The translations under genes and the position numbers were made by a program. Below are positions 7,249 to 16,106 of a stretch of 64,000 bases of DNA, piece by piece; the stretch's first letter is position 1, and every line of letters starts with the position of its first letter. Under the pieces are notes generated by a model. It saw only the letters and a list, made by a program, of their open reading frames with translations, was not told where the DNA came from and ran no database searches. The DNA is taken from NCBI RefSeq assembly GCF_000381025.1, contig NZ_KB905819.1, positions 62,001 through 126,000 of the forward strand, given 5' to 3'. The DNA comes from Streptomyces sulphureus DSM 40104 (lineage in GTDB: Bacteria > Actinomycetota > Actinomycetes > Streptomycetales > Streptomycetaceae).

Positions 7249-9190
7249 ACAGCAGTACGGACCCGGTTGGGACGGGTTCCGCGACTCCTCCTGGGAGGCG
7301 GTCCTCGCGCGGGTCGGCGAAGCGGTGCGGGCGCGAGCCGTCCTCAACCGGGGCTGGGACCTCGAGTGGGAGCGGACGCAGTGGGAGAAGAGCGCCGCCG
7401 GCACCGAGGAGTTGGTCTCGGTGCGGGTGTGGGACGACGAAGTGGTCGTCGGGCCCCGCTGGGTCCCCGGCACGGACTCCGGTTGCGCGAGCTGCGCCGA
7501 GGTGCGGGAGCGCAACACCACCGAGCACCCCCTGGCCGACTCCCCGGGCGAGCCCTGCGGGATACCCGCAGCGCCCTCGCCCCTGCTGCCCCTCCTCCTC
7601 GACGCCGCGCTGGACGACCTCGCGGCGCACCCCCTGCGGCCGGGCGAACTGTGCGTCGTCGGGACGCGATACGTGCGCCGGCACCGCGTCCCACGGAGCT
7701 TCTTCTGCCCCGCCTGCCAAGGCGGCGCCTCCCCGCTCACCGACGACGAGCGCCCCGCGCCGCTGGAGCTGCGCGCCGAGCCGCTCTCGTCGGGAGACCC
7801 CACACGCGGCGTCGGCGGAGCCCGCCTGATGGAGCCGGGCGCCCTCCGCGGGCGACTCCTCGATGCGCGCTACGGGCCGATCCAGGTCATCATGCGCGAG
7901 TCGAACGTCCCCTTCGCCATGAGCATGTGCCTCGCACCCGACGCGGCAGCCCCGGGGCACGGGCGCGCGGGCACGTTCGCGGAGGCCGACCCCGTCGGGA
8001 TCGTCGAGACCTACGAGCGGCTCGGCAGCTTCCCCTTCGACACACCGCTGCTGCTGGACCGCGGCTACCGCGAGGTCGCGGACCGGGCCCTCGACCCGGC
8101 CACGTTGGGGGAGCACTCGGAGGAGCAGCTCGCCCACCCGAGCTGCCAGGTGCTTTCCTACACCCCGGATGCGCCGCTGGACTGGGTGTGGGGCCACGAT
8201 CTCGCCACGGGCGAGGCGCAGTTGGTGCCTGCCGAGGCCGCCTTCTACCAGTACGAGCAGCGGTTCAAGCTCTCCAGGCACGCGGCCCGCGCGGCGCGCG
8301 TCGCTGCGCGCCGGGAGCGGGCTGCGGGTCGCGTGCCCGAACCGGGCACCCTGCGCAAGTACTTCCACGACTCGTCGAGCGGGTGCGCGGCGGGTGCGAG
8401 CCTGGAGGAGGCAGCGCTCCACTCCCTGCTCGAACTCGCGGAGCGGGACGCCTTCCTCCTCTCCTGGCACCGCCGGACTCCGCTGCCCCGTATCAGCAAC
8501 GCGTCGATCACCGACCCGGAGAACCGGAGCCTGATCGACCTGATCCAGACGCGCGGCTTCGACGTGCACGTGCTCGTCGCCCAGCAGGACATCGCCCTGC
8601 CGATCGTCTGGGTGCTCGTGGTGAACCGGCGCAATCCCTTTCCCGCCACGTACTCGTCCGGCGGCTCGGGAGCCGACCCGAACACCGCTGTGCGGGGCGC
8701 GCTGCGCGAGGTGGCACAACTCGTCACCAACAGGGGGCAGTGGAACCGCGAGGAGGCCGAGTCGATGCTCGACGACCCGTGGAGCCTCGTCGAGCTCGAA
8801 CACCACCCGCAGCTCTACACGCTTCCCGAGAAACTGCCGCGCGCCACCGAGGTGCTCGGCGGTCCCGAGACCACGCTCGAGGAAGCCTTCCCCGAGTGGC
8901 CCGGAGTCCTGTGGCGGGCTGCCGGGGGCACGGTGCGCGGGTCCCTGGAGCACGTACGCCGACTGTACGAGGACGCCGGGCTCGACCGGATCGTCCTGGT
9001 GAACCAGACCACCAGGGAGCACGCCGACGCCGGCGTGTCGGTAGCCAAGGCCGTCGTCCCCGGCATTCTGCCGATGTGTTTCGGTCACGCGCAGCAGCGC
9101 CTGAAGAACCTGCCGCGCCTCACGGCCGCGCTCGCCGGAACGCCGGAGGAGCACCGGGCCATCCCCTACGACCCCCACCCGTTCCCGTGA
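7238..9190 (+). CDS. YcaO-domain azoline-forming cyclodehydratase
   Basis: A 650-residue enzyme that uses ATP to cyclise Cys and perhaps Ser/Thr of the core to azolines. The YcaO signature is clear: SSSGCAAGASLEEAALHSLLELAERDAFLLSWH around residues 385-415, containing the ATP/Mg acidic residues. The protein ends in DPHPFP, giving the C-terminal P-x-P-x-P motif of azoline-forming YcaO proteins. N-terminal Cys pairs C83-x-x-C86 and C157-x-x-C160 probably bind zinc. ATG at 7238 starts inside the previous gene; the stop overlaps the following GTG (GTGA). This is the key azole enzyme of the cluster. Confidence 0.93.
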   Translation: MRDEQQYGPGWDGFRDSSWEAVLARVGEAVRARAVLNRGWDLEWERTQWEKSAAGTEELVSVRVWDDEVVVGPRWVPGTDSGCASCAEVRERNTTEHPLADSPGEPCGIPAAPSPLLPLLLDAALDDLAAHPLRPGELCVVGTRYVRRHRVPRSFFCPACQGGASPLTDDERPAPLELRAEPLSSGDPTRGVGGARLMEPGALRGRLLDARYGPIQVIMRESNVPFAMSMCLAPDAAAPGHGRAGTFAEADPVGIVETYERLGSFPFDTPLLLDRGYREVADRALDPATLGEHSEEQLAHPSCQVLSYTPDAPLDWVWGHDLATGEAQLVPAEAAFYQYEQRFKLSRHAARAARVAARRERAAGRVPEPGTLRKYFHDSSSGCAAGASLEEAALHSLLELAERDAFLLSWHRRTPLPRISNASITDPENRSLIDLIQTRGFDVHVLVAQQDIALPIVWVLVVNRRNPFPATYSSGGSGADPNTAVRGALREVAQLVTNRGQWNREEAESMLDDPWSLVELEHHPQLYTLPEKLPRATEVLGGPETTLEEAFPEWPGVLWRAAGGTVRGSLEHVRRLYEDAGLDRIVLVNQTTREHADAGVSVAKAVVPGILPMCFGHAQQRLKNLPRLTAALAGTPEEHRAIPYDPHPFP

Positions 9191-10764
9191 GCGGCGTTAC
9201 CGGGGGCGCGGCGCCGGCCGAGGAGACGCACACGAGCCCGCCGACGACTCCCGCGGCACGACGCGCCCCCGTGGACCTGCCGCCGCCGTTCGGGGACAAC
9301 AACATTGAACGCGAGCCGCTGTGGTACGAGTTCGGCGCCGGTGTGGACGAGCCGGCCGTGCCTCCGTGGACCCGGGTGCCGGAGCCGCCCATGACGGCGC
9401 ACGTGGCCCCGCCGCCGCCCGAGTGCGTCAGCGGCGGGGGGCGCCGGGAGCTGCCCCGGCGTACCGCGGAGCTGCTCGACGCCGCTCCCTTCCCGCACGG
9501 CCGGGTGCCCGGACTGCCCTTCGAGGAGGCGCTCGACCGGGCTCTCGTGTCGAGCTTCGGGGTGCAGTGGTCCGATCCGGAGCACGTCTACGACCCGCAC
9601 CGCGGCTACGCCTCCCCCCGCTGCCTCTACCCGGTGCAGGTCTTCGTCGACGACGGCGCGGAGTGGCGGCTCCTCGAACCGGAGCGGCACGCGCTCACCC
9701 GTCTCACCCGCGGCAGCCACCGCGGCAACAGGCGGCGGATCGCGCTGACCGGGAGGTACACGCGCATCCCCCGCGGCTACAAGTGGTTCCGCGGCTCGTT
9801 GGTGAACCTCGAACTCGGCATCGTCCTCCGCTCGCTGGCCCTGGGGCTCGAACTCTTCGGAATCTCCGGACAGTTGGTGCTCCCGGGTGAAGGGTCGGCC
9901 GCGCTCCTCGGCGAGCTCGGGCTGGCCCCGGACTGGGAGTGGTCGCTCCCGCTCGTCGTCGAGCTGCCCCAGGGGCCGGCCGAACACGCCGAGCAGGTGC
10001 CGGAGTTCGCCGGGACCTCCGCAGCGGGGCCACCGGACGACCCGGCCCTCCGCGACCTGGTGCGCGTCAACCGCACCCAGGCGTTCGGCGGCCCGCCGGC
10101 CCCGGTCCCCCCGGCCGTACCTCCGCACCCGGCAGCGCCCCAGGACCCGCTCTCCTGGGCCGAGCTGATGTGGCGGCGCAACTCCGGTCGCATGCCGCGC
10201 GGCATGCTCGGCATGAGCGGCCGGCGCGCCCCCGCGTCCGCCGCCTCCGTGGCGGACGCGGTCCGCTGGCTGGGCACGCCGCCGCCCGGAGCGAGCCTGC
10301 GGGCCGCCGCCGAGCTGGTGCGGTTCACGGCGGTGCTCCAGGACACCGAGGGGTACCGGGACGGCATCCACCGGGTGCGGCCCGGCGGGACGGTCCCCGT
10401 CTCCGCCGACCCGACGGCCGCCGCCCGGCTGGAGGCGGAGTACGGGTACGGACTGAGCCCGGAGGCCGGCTGCGACATCCGCAACGCGTCGGCGATCTGG
10501 TTCATGTCGGTGAAGCCCCGCGAGCTCTTCGCCCGCCTCGGCCCCGACGGGTGGAGCGCCGCGCAGTACTTCTGCGGCTGGGCCCTGCACGGGCTGTGCC
10601 TGTCCAGTACGGCGCACGGGATGTTCGCGCGTCCGGTCCGCGCCTTCAACGAGATACCCACGCAGCGCATCCTCGGCCTGGAGGAGGACGAAATGATCGC
10701 TCTCGCCGTGGTGGCCGGTACGCCGAGGCACGCTCCGCACGCGCTGCTGGACATCAGAGTCTGA
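9187..10764 (+). CDS. Two-half nitroreductase-fold azoline dehydrogenase
   Basis: A 525-residue protein with two nitroreductase-like halves. Residues about 115-260 contain the SagB-type block RGYASPRCLYPVQVFVDDG and a Y-K-W-F-R-G-S-L-V-N-L-E-L-G-I-V-L helix. Residues about 380-525 contain IWFMSVKPRELF, an AAQYFCGWALHGLCLSS helix, RPVRAFNEIPTQRILGL and a final A-V-V-A-G-T. This bipartite layout fits thiopeptide azoline dehydrogenases that use FMN to aromatise azolines to azoles. The first 90 residues are proline-rich and low in structure. The GTG start overlaps the YcaO stop, so it is co-translated with it. The partial SagB-like gene at the left edge gives this cluster two oxidases. Confidence 0.82.
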   Translation: MSGVTGGAAPAEETHTSPPTTPAARRAPVDLPPPFGDNNIEREPLWYEFGAGVDEPAVPPWTRVPEPPMTAHVAPPPPECVSGGGRRELPRRTAELLDAAPFPHGRVPGLPFEEALDRALVSSFGVQWSDPEHVYDPHRGYASPRCLYPVQVFVDDGAEWRLLEPERHALTRLTRGSHRGNRRRIALTGRYTRIPRGYKWFRGSLVNLELGIVLRSLALGLELFGISGQLVLPGEGSAALLGELGLAPDWEWSLPLVVELPQGPAEHAEQVPEFAGTSAAGPPDDPALRDLVRVNRTQAFGGPPAPVPPAVPPHPAAPQDPLSWAELMWRRNSGRMPRGMLGMSGRRAPASAASVADAVRWLGTPPPGASLRAAAELVRFTAVLQDTEGYRDGIHRVRPGGTVPVSADPTAAARLEAEYGYGLSPEAGCDIRNASAIWFMSVKPRELFARLGPDGWSAAQYFCGWALHGLCLSSTAHGMFARPVRAFNEIPTQRILGLEEDEMIALAVVAGTPRHAPHALLDIRV

Positions 10765-10774
10765 GGAGAACGTC

Positions 10775-11722
10775 GTGGCACAGCAGACAGCGTCCGACCC
10801 GGCCGGGAACGGCTCCGGCCAGGCGCCCCGTACGCGGTGGAGCGCCTGGCACCTCCATCTCGGCTCCAACGCGCGGTCGTTGCTCGACAGGGTGGCGAGC
10901 GAGGTCGTCGAGCCGACGGTCCGCACGCTCGACGGCGCGCCGTGGTTCTTCATCCGCTACTGGGAAGGCGGTCCCCATCTCCGCTTCCGCGTGGGCGACT
11001 TGGGACCGGCGGAGTTCGAACGGGCGGAGCGGCTGCTGCACGAGCGGCTGGCGGCCGTCGGCCCGCCCGCCCCGGACGAGGCCCGCGTCGACGCGGAGGC
11101 GTACCGGGCCGAGGCGGAGCTGCTCGCGCGGAACGAGTACGGCAGCGACCGCGTCGTCCCGCCGCTCAGGGAACCGGGCGTGTACCGCGAGGTGTACGAG
11201 CCGGAGACGGAACGGTACGGCGGGCCGGAGCTGATGCCGCGCACCGAGCGGCTCTTCCAGCTCTCCAGCTCCCTGGTGCTCGCGCTCCTCCCGCACGTGT
11301 CGACCCCGCAGGCCCGCTCCGCCCTGGCCCTGCGCGCCACCGTCTCCGCCGCGGCGGCCCTCGGGGACGGGACGGAGCAGGCCGCCTTCTACGCCCACAG
11401 CCTCGCGGCCTGGCGGTCCTGGGCGTCCCGCCTCGGGCGCACCGAGGAGGAGCTCGACGAGATGTGCCGCATCCCCGCGAGAGCCGTCCGCCCGGTCGAC
11501 CCGGCGGAGCACGGCCCCTTCGCCGCCTGGCACGGCGCGCTTGCCGAGCTCGTCGATGCGGTACGCGCCACCACGGCGACCGTCCCCGGGCAGATCGTCG
11601 TCTCCCACGTGCACATGCTCCACAACCGCCTCGGCCGCAACCTCTTCGACGAACTGCGCACCTACGCGTGGCTGGCGCACGCCTTCCCGGCGGCGCATCC
11701 GCTCCCGGAGGACCGGCCGTGA
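10775..11722 (+). CDS. SpaB_C-type LanB elimination enzyme (thiopeptide-type bacteriocin biosynthesis protein)
   Basis: A 315-residue stand-alone LanB C-terminal domain. It begins with SAWHLHLGSNARSLL and carries the core motif WFFIRYWEGGPHLRFRV near residues 50-66, then YEPETERYGG near 137-146. It closes with SHVHMLHNRLGRN near residue 283. The Arg/His residues of these motifs correspond to those used by NisB-type elimination domains to remove glutamate from glutamylated Ser/Thr, leaving dehydroalanine or dehydrobutyrine. It is the natural partner of the enzyme at 2939-5548. GTG at 10775 follows GAGGAGAA at a good distance; the stop overlaps the next gene (GTGA). Confidence 0.85.
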   Translation: MAQQTASDPAGNGSGQAPRTRWSAWHLHLGSNARSLLDRVASEVVEPTVRTLDGAPWFFIRYWEGGPHLRFRVGDLGPAEFERAERLLHERLAAVGPPAPDEARVDAEAYRAEAELLARNEYGSDRVVPPLREPGVYREVYEPETERYGGPELMPRTERLFQLSSSLVLALLPHVSTPQARSALALRATVSAAAALGDGTEQAAFYAHSLAAWRSWASRLGRTEEELDEMCRIPARAVRPVDPAEHGPFAAWHGALAELVDAVRATTATVPGQIVVSHVHMLHNRLGRNLFDELRTYAWLAHAFPAAHPLPEDRP

Positions 11723-12936
11723 CGCGCCCTCCGCGCATCGCCGTCGTCGGTTCCGGCATCGGCGGGCTGACCCTGGCCGCGTCGCTCGCCGAGTCGGGCA
11801 CGCCGTGCGAAGTCTTCGAGCAGGCCCACGCGTTGACGGAGATCGGCGCCGGAGTGCAGCTCGCACCGAACGCCGCGCGCCACCTTCTCGGGCTCGGCCT
11901 CGGAAGCGAACTGGCCCGGGACGCGGTGCCGGTCGAGGAGATGCGGGTGCACGGCTGGACGGGCGAGCTCATCGCTGCCACGCCGTTCGGAGTGGCGTGC
12001 GAGAAGCTGTACCTGGCGCCCTACTACGCCGTGCACCGCGCGGATCTTCAGCAGGCGCTGCTGCGGCTGGTCGGGGAGCGGCCGTTGCGGTTGGGCCACC
12101 GGTTGCAAGCGGTCTCGCGGGACGGCGAGGAGCAGGTCCTCACCTTCGCGGACGGGACCACGCACCGTGCGGACCTCGTGGTGGGGGCCGACGGCATCCA
12201 CTCGGTGGTGCGCGAGTCGCTCGTCCGGGACGCCCCCGTCTTCTCCGGGCTCGGCGTCTTCCGCGGACTGGTTCCGATGGAACGGCTGTCCGCCGCGGCG
12301 CGTGAACCGCTGATCCGCATGTGGTGGGGCCCCGGCCGGCACCTCGTCTGCTATCCGGTCTCGGGCGGCCGGTGGATGAGCTTCGCCGCGATCGCTCCGC
12401 TCGCCGAGGCGGGCGCGGAATCCTGGTCCGCGCCGGGCGATCCCGCCGAGCTGGTGGCTGCCTTCGCCGGGTGGGGCGGGCTGGTGCCGGAGATCACCGA
12501 GGCTGCCGGGACGGTGCGCAGGTGGGCGCTGTACGACCGTCCGGAGCTGTCCACCTGGTCGTCGGAGAGGCTCACCGTGCTCGGCGACGCCGCGCACCCG
12601 ATGCTCCCGTTCATGGCGCAGGGCGCCAACCAGGCGGTCGAGGACGCCGCCGAGCTGGCCTCCCTCCTCGCCGGCGCCGGGCGCGACGACGTCCCTGAGG
12701 TGCTGACCAGGTACGAGCAGGCACGCGCTCCGCGTACCGCGGCCATCCAGCACGGTTCCCGGGGCCACGCCGACTCGATGCACCTGCCCGACGGCGAGCA
12801 ACAACGCGCACGGGACCGGGCATTGCGGCAGGAAGCGGGGATGGAGGGGCTGCTGCGGCGGGTGTGGCTCTACGGCCACGAGGCGGGCGGCACCGCCTCC
12901 GCACGGGCCCGCACGGCCGGGGCCGGGGCGTCATGA
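11719..12936 (+). CDS. FAD-dependent monooxygenase, salicylate-hydroxylase-like (first of a tandem pair)
   Basis: A 405-residue class A flavoprotein monooxygenase. It has the dinucleotide-binding motif VVGSGIGGLTLA at residues 9-20, the VVGADGIHS motif near 153-161 and the second FAD motif GDAAHPMLPFMAQGANQAVEDA near 294. Such enzymes use NAD(P)H and O2 to hydroxylate aromatic or activated carbon. In this cluster the natural role would be hydroxylation or epoxidation of the thiopeptide side chains or azole/pyridine core. It shares many blocks with the next gene (YYAVHRADLQ against YYLVHRADLQ), so the two arose by duplication. The GTG start and the stop each overlap neighbouring genes by four bases. 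Confidence 0.88.
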   Translation: MTRPPRIAVVGSGIGGLTLAASLAESGTPCEVFEQAHALTEIGAGVQLAPNAARHLLGLGLGSELARDAVPVEEMRVHGWTGELIAATPFGVACEKLYLAPYYAVHRADLQQALLRLVGERPLRLGHRLQAVSRDGEEQVLTFADGTTHRADLVVGADGIHSVVRESLVRDAPVFSGLGVFRGLVPMERLSAAAREPLIRMWWGPGRHLVCYPVSGGRWMSFAAIAPLAEAGAESWSAPGDPAELVAAFAGWGGLVPEITEAAGTVRRWALYDRPELSTWSSERLTVLGDAAHPMLPFMAQGANQAVEDAAELASLLAGAGRDDVPEVLTRYEQARAPRTAAIQHGSRGHADSMHLPDGEQQRARDRALRQEAGMEGLLRRVWLYGHEAGGTASARARTAGAGAS

Positions 12937-14123
12937 GCGCGGGCGGTCCGCACGTGGCCGTGGTCGGCGCGGGCGTCTCGGGGCTCGCCGTCGCGATCAT
13001 GCTGCGTCGGCGCGGGGTGCGCTGCGACATCTACGAGCGGTCGGGGACGCTGGGGGCCGTGGGCGCGGGCATTCAGCTCTCGCCCAACGGCGCCCGCATC
13101 CTCCACGAGCTCGGGGCCGAGCCCGCGGTCCGCCGCAGCGCGCTCACCGCGGGAGCGATCGAGACGCGCCGCTGGGACGACGGAAGGCTGCTCTCGCGCG
13201 TGGTGCACGGCAAGAGCTGCGAGGACAGGTTCCGGGCGCCTTACTACCTGGTGCACCGCGCCGATCTTCAGAGCTGCCTCCTGGACCTGCTGCCACCCGG
13301 CCGGCTCCACCTCGACCGGGCCGCGAGCGGTGTCGTGGAGCACGCGGACCGGGTGGAGTTGCGCTTCGCCGACGGCGGCTCGGCGTCGGCGGACCTCGTC
13401 GTCGGCGCCGACGGGGTGCACTCGGCTCTGCGCCGCGCGGTCGTCGACGACGAGCCGGTCTTCGCCGGCTACTCGGTCTACCGCGGGCTGGTGCCGGCCT
13501 CCGCCGTGCCCTCGTTCGCGGAGGACCCGCGGGTGATGTTCTGGTTCGGGCCCGGCCGCCACCTCACCTACTACCCCGTCTCCTCCGGCCGGGAGGTCCA
13601 TTTCAGCGCGGTGTGCGCCGACCCCGCGGGAGGTGCGGGACCGCGCAGCGCATCCGTCGACGTCGGCGAGGTGCCGGCCCGGTTCGCGGGCTGGCACCGG
13701 GACGCCCGGCGGGTGCTGCTCGGCGCCGAGTCGGTGACTCGGTGGGGCCTGTTCGACCGGGACATGTCCGCGCGTCTGAGCACCTCTCGGGTGGCTCTCG
13801 TCGGGGACGCCGCGCACCCGATGCTGCCCTTCCTCTCGCAGGGGGCGAGCCAGGCCCTGGAGGACGCGGTGGTGCTGGCGGGGCTGCTCGGCGCGCTGCC
13901 CGACGACGTGCCGGGCACGTTGCGCCGGTACGAGGAGCTGCGCCTGCCGCGGACGTCCGCGGTCCACCACCGGTCGCGCCTGCGGTCCGGCAGCTTCCAC
14001 CTGGCGGACGGACCGGAGCAGGCCGAGCGGGACGCCGGACTGGCGGCACGGCAGGACTTGGCGCACCTCGACTGGCTCTACGGCGACGCCGTCAGCGCGG
14101 CGCGCGTCCCGGCCGCCGGCTGA
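12933..14123 (+). CDS. FAD-dependent monooxygenase, salicylate-hydroxylase-like (second of a tandem pair)
   Basis: A 396-residue paralogue of the preceding enzyme. The motifs are VVGAGVSGLAVA (residues 9-20), VVGADGVHS near 153 and GDAAHPMLPFLSQGASQALEDA near 290. ATG at 12933 overlaps the upstream stop (ATGA), so both oxygenases and the elimination enzyme form one coupled block. Sequence differences in the middle sheet (ASAVPSFAEDPRVMFWFGPG) suggest it acts on another site or a later intermediate. This is the last plus-strand gene of the cluster and a strong convergent hairpin follows it. Confidence 0.88.
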   Translation: MSAGGPHVAVVGAGVSGLAVAIMLRRRGVRCDIYERSGTLGAVGAGIQLSPNGARILHELGAEPAVRRSALTAGAIETRRWDDGRLLSRVVHGKSCEDRFRAPYYLVHRADLQSCLLDLLPPGRLHLDRAASGVVEHADRVELRFADGGSASADLVVGADGVHSALRRAVVDDEPVFAGYSVYRGLVPASAVPSFAEDPRVMFWFGPGRHLTYYPVSSGREVHFSAVCADPAGGAGPRSASVDVGEVPARFAGWHRDARRVLLGAESVTRWGLFDRDMSARLSTSRVALVGDAAHPMLPFLSQGASQALEDAVVLAGLLGALPDDVPGTLRRYEELRLPRTSAVHHRSRLRSGSFHLADGPEQAERDAGLAARQDLAHLDWLYGDAVSAARVPAAG

Positions 14124-14132
14124 CGCGGCAGG

Positions 14133-14161
14133 GGCGGGGCCGGCGTCCGGCCGGCCCCGCC
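14133..14161. terminator. Bidirectional terminator hairpin
   Basis: GGCGGGGCCGG (14133-14143) pairs perfectly with CCGGCCCCGCC (14151-14161) around a 7-base loop, placed between the convergent ends of the oxygenase operon and the ABC exporter operon. Confidence 0.7.
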
Positions 14162-14176
14162 ACGCTTGCGCGCCCG

Positions 14177-15007
14177 TCACTCGGGCTTGGGGTCCCAGCG
14201 AAAGCGGCTGACTGCCAGGAGTGTGCCCAGGACGCCCCATGCGGCCAGGATTCCGAGCTCCTTCCACAGGAAGCCGCCCGAGTCGGCGAAGGCGGCGAGC
14301 ATCGCCTCGTTGAACGGCTTCACCGGCAACAGGCCCGCGATGGTGTTCAGCACGTCGGCGTGGACGGGGAAGAAGGTGCCCGAGACGAAGACCAGCGGAA
14401 ACTGGATGAACTGCACCAGCGCCGGGGCGGATTCGGCGCTCTTGACGAGCGAGGCGACCCCGGCGCCGAGGGCGCAGAAGCTCGCGGCACCCAGCACGAG
14501 GGTCGGCACGAGGGCCGCCCAGTGCGCGGGCGGCGCCACTCCGTAGAGCGAGCCGACACCGAGGACGAGGAGGACGTCGACGACGCTGACGAGCACGCAG
14601 TGCGCCAGCAGTCCGACGAAGTACACCCAGGCCGGCAGCGGCGTGGCCCGCAGCCGCTTGAGCATCCCGGTCTGCCGCCGGGTCGAGAGCACGATGGCCA
14701 ACTGGCCGTAGCAGGCGCCGAGTACGGAGATGGCGGCGATGGTGGGCGTGTAGTACTCCATGCTGGAGAGCCCGAAGTAGAAGTCCTGCTTCTCGTCTCC
14801 GCCGAAGACCGCGCCGAAGATGGTCACGAAGAGCACCGGCAGCAGGAAGGTGAAGAGCACGGCCTGCGGGTTGCGCCAGAACGAGAGCTGCTCGTAACGG
14901 ATTTGGTGGAGCACCAGTCCCGCTCGTCCGCGCCCTTCGGCGCCGCTGCGTCGCGCTTCGGGCCGTACGGGTGCTGCGGGCGGAGAGGCCGGGGTCGAGG
15001 TGGTCAC
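14177..15007 (-). CDS. ABC-2 family transporter permease
   Basis: A 276-residue integral membrane permease. After a hydrophilic N-terminus (about 35 residues) come six hydrophobic segments: AVLFTFLLPVLFVTIFGAVF, TIAAISVLGACYGQLAIVL, WVYFVGLLAHCVLVSVVDVLLVL, LVPTLVLGAASFCALGAG, LVQFIQFPLVFVSGTFF and ELGILAAWGVLGTLLAV. The pattern fits ABC2_membrane multidrug exporters. The GTG start at 15007 overlaps the stop of the ATPase gene (GTGA), so this is a two-gene operon. In a thiopeptide cluster it most likely exports the product and gives some self-protection. Confidence 0.88.
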   Translation of the reverse strand: MTTSTPASPPAAPVRPEARRSGAEGRGRAGLVLHQIRYEQLSFWRNPQAVLFTFLLPVLFVTIFGAVFGGDEKQDFYFGLSSMEYYTPTIAAISVLGACYGQLAIVLSTRRQTGMLKRLRATPLPAWVYFVGLLAHCVLVSVVDVLLVLGVGSLYGVAPPAHWAALVPTLVLGAASFCALGAGVASLVKSAESAPALVQFIQFPLVFVSGTFFPVHADVLNTIAGLLPVKPFNEAMLAAFADSGGFLWKELGILAAWGVLGTLLAVSRFRWDPKPE

Positions 15008-15984
15008 GAACGGCTCCGAATCTTCCGACGCCCTCGGGTGCGAGGGGCGCGCTGGGACGGTTCCTCCTCGAAGGAGCGGGTGAGGTCGAGGTAGGCCTCC
15101 TCCAGGGAGGGGCGCTCGACGGTGAGCCGGCCGAGTTCCGCCCCGCGGTGCACGGCCCACGCGGTGAGCGTGTGCAGGGCGGCCGTCGGCTCCGACACCT
15201 CGGCGGTGACGAGGCGGTCGGCGGCGGACGCGTGCGCGGTGGCCTCCCGTACCGGCAGGGGGAGTTCCGCCGTCGTGGTGCCCGGCGGCAGTACGAAGCT
15301 GATCCGGGCGCGGGCGCCGTCCCTGCCGCCGAGGGTGGCCGGGGTGCCCGACTCGACGAGGCGGCCGTCGGCGAGGACGGCCACGGAGTCGGCGAGCGCC
15401 TGGACCTCGTCCATGTAGTGGGTGGTGAGCACGATGGTGGTGCCCGAGTCGCGCAGGTCCCTGACCACCTGCCAGGCGGTGTGCCGGGCGCTGGGGTCGA
15501 AGCCCGTGGTCGGCTCGTCGAGGAAGAGCAGGCGCGGGTTTCCGACGACTCCCAGTGCCAGGTCGAGCCGGCGCTTCTGCCCGCCCGAGAGGTCCTTGAC
15601 CTTGGCGGTCCGCTTGTCGTGGAGGCCGACGAGCTCGGCCACCGCGTCGACGTCCCGGGGGACGCGGTAGTACCCCGCGTTGCGTGCGAGCGTCTCGCGC
15701 ACCGTCAGGTACGGCTCGACGGCGATGTCCTGCAGGACGAGGCCCACCTGCTCGCGCAGTTCGCGGGCGTCGGAGGCGCTGCCGGGGTCGAGACCGAGTA
15801 CCTCGACCCGTCCTCCGTCGCGGTGCCGGAAACCCTCCAGGATCTCCAGCGCCGTCGTCTTGCCCGCGCCGTTGGGTCCGAGCAGGGCGAAGATCTCGCC
15901 CTGCGCCACGGTGAAGTCGATTCCGTGCAGTACCTCGTGGCTTCCGTAGTTCTTCCGCAGACCGTCCACGGCGACCGCCGTCAT
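15004..15984 (-). CDS. ABC transporter ATP-binding protein (DrrA-like)
   Basis: A 326-residue ATPase with Walker A GPNGAGKT near residue 37, Q-loop VLQDI, signature LSGGQKRR near 136, Walker B RLLFLDEPTTG near 157, and switch His in TTHYMDE. A C-terminal extension follows (SFVLPPGTTTAEL... SLEEAYLDLTRSF), typical of DrrA-type exporters. ATG at 15984 (MTAVAVDGLRKNYG) is chosen because longer forms read through intergenic DNA. It is co-transcribed with the permease. Two palindromes matching the cluster operator lie 123-155 bases upstream, which ties its control to biosynthesis. Confidence 0.92.
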   Translation of the reverse strand: MTAVAVDGLRKNYGSHEVLHGIDFTVAQGEIFALLGPNGAGKTTALEILEGFRHRDGGRVEVLGLDPGSASDARELREQVGLVLQDIAVEPYLTVRETLARNAGYYRVPRDVDAVAELVGLHDKRTAKVKDLSGGQKRRLDLALGVVGNPRLLFLDEPTTGFDPSARHTAWQVVRDLRDSGTTIVLTTHYMDEVQALADSVAVLADGRLVESGTPATLGGRDGARARISFVLPPGTTTAELPLPVREATAHASAADRLVTAEVSEPTAALHTLTAWAVHRGAELGRLTVERPSLEEAYLDLTRSFEEEPSQRAPRTRGRRKIRSRS

Positions 15985-16106
15985 CGTCCGTGCTCCCGTT
16001 CGTCCATGCCGCTCCTCCGTCCGCTCCTCCCGCAGCCTGCGGGTTGCCGGCAGAGCGACCGTAGGGTTCGGCGGGCGGTCGGGAGGAGGGGCGCCGGAGC
16101 GATCGG

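Noticed and set aside
845..14123. TTA (bldA-dependent) leucine codons in the thiopeptide genes
   Set aside because: TTA triplets seen by eye were out of frame or intergenic, so no bldA control is claimed; a full codon count was not possible.
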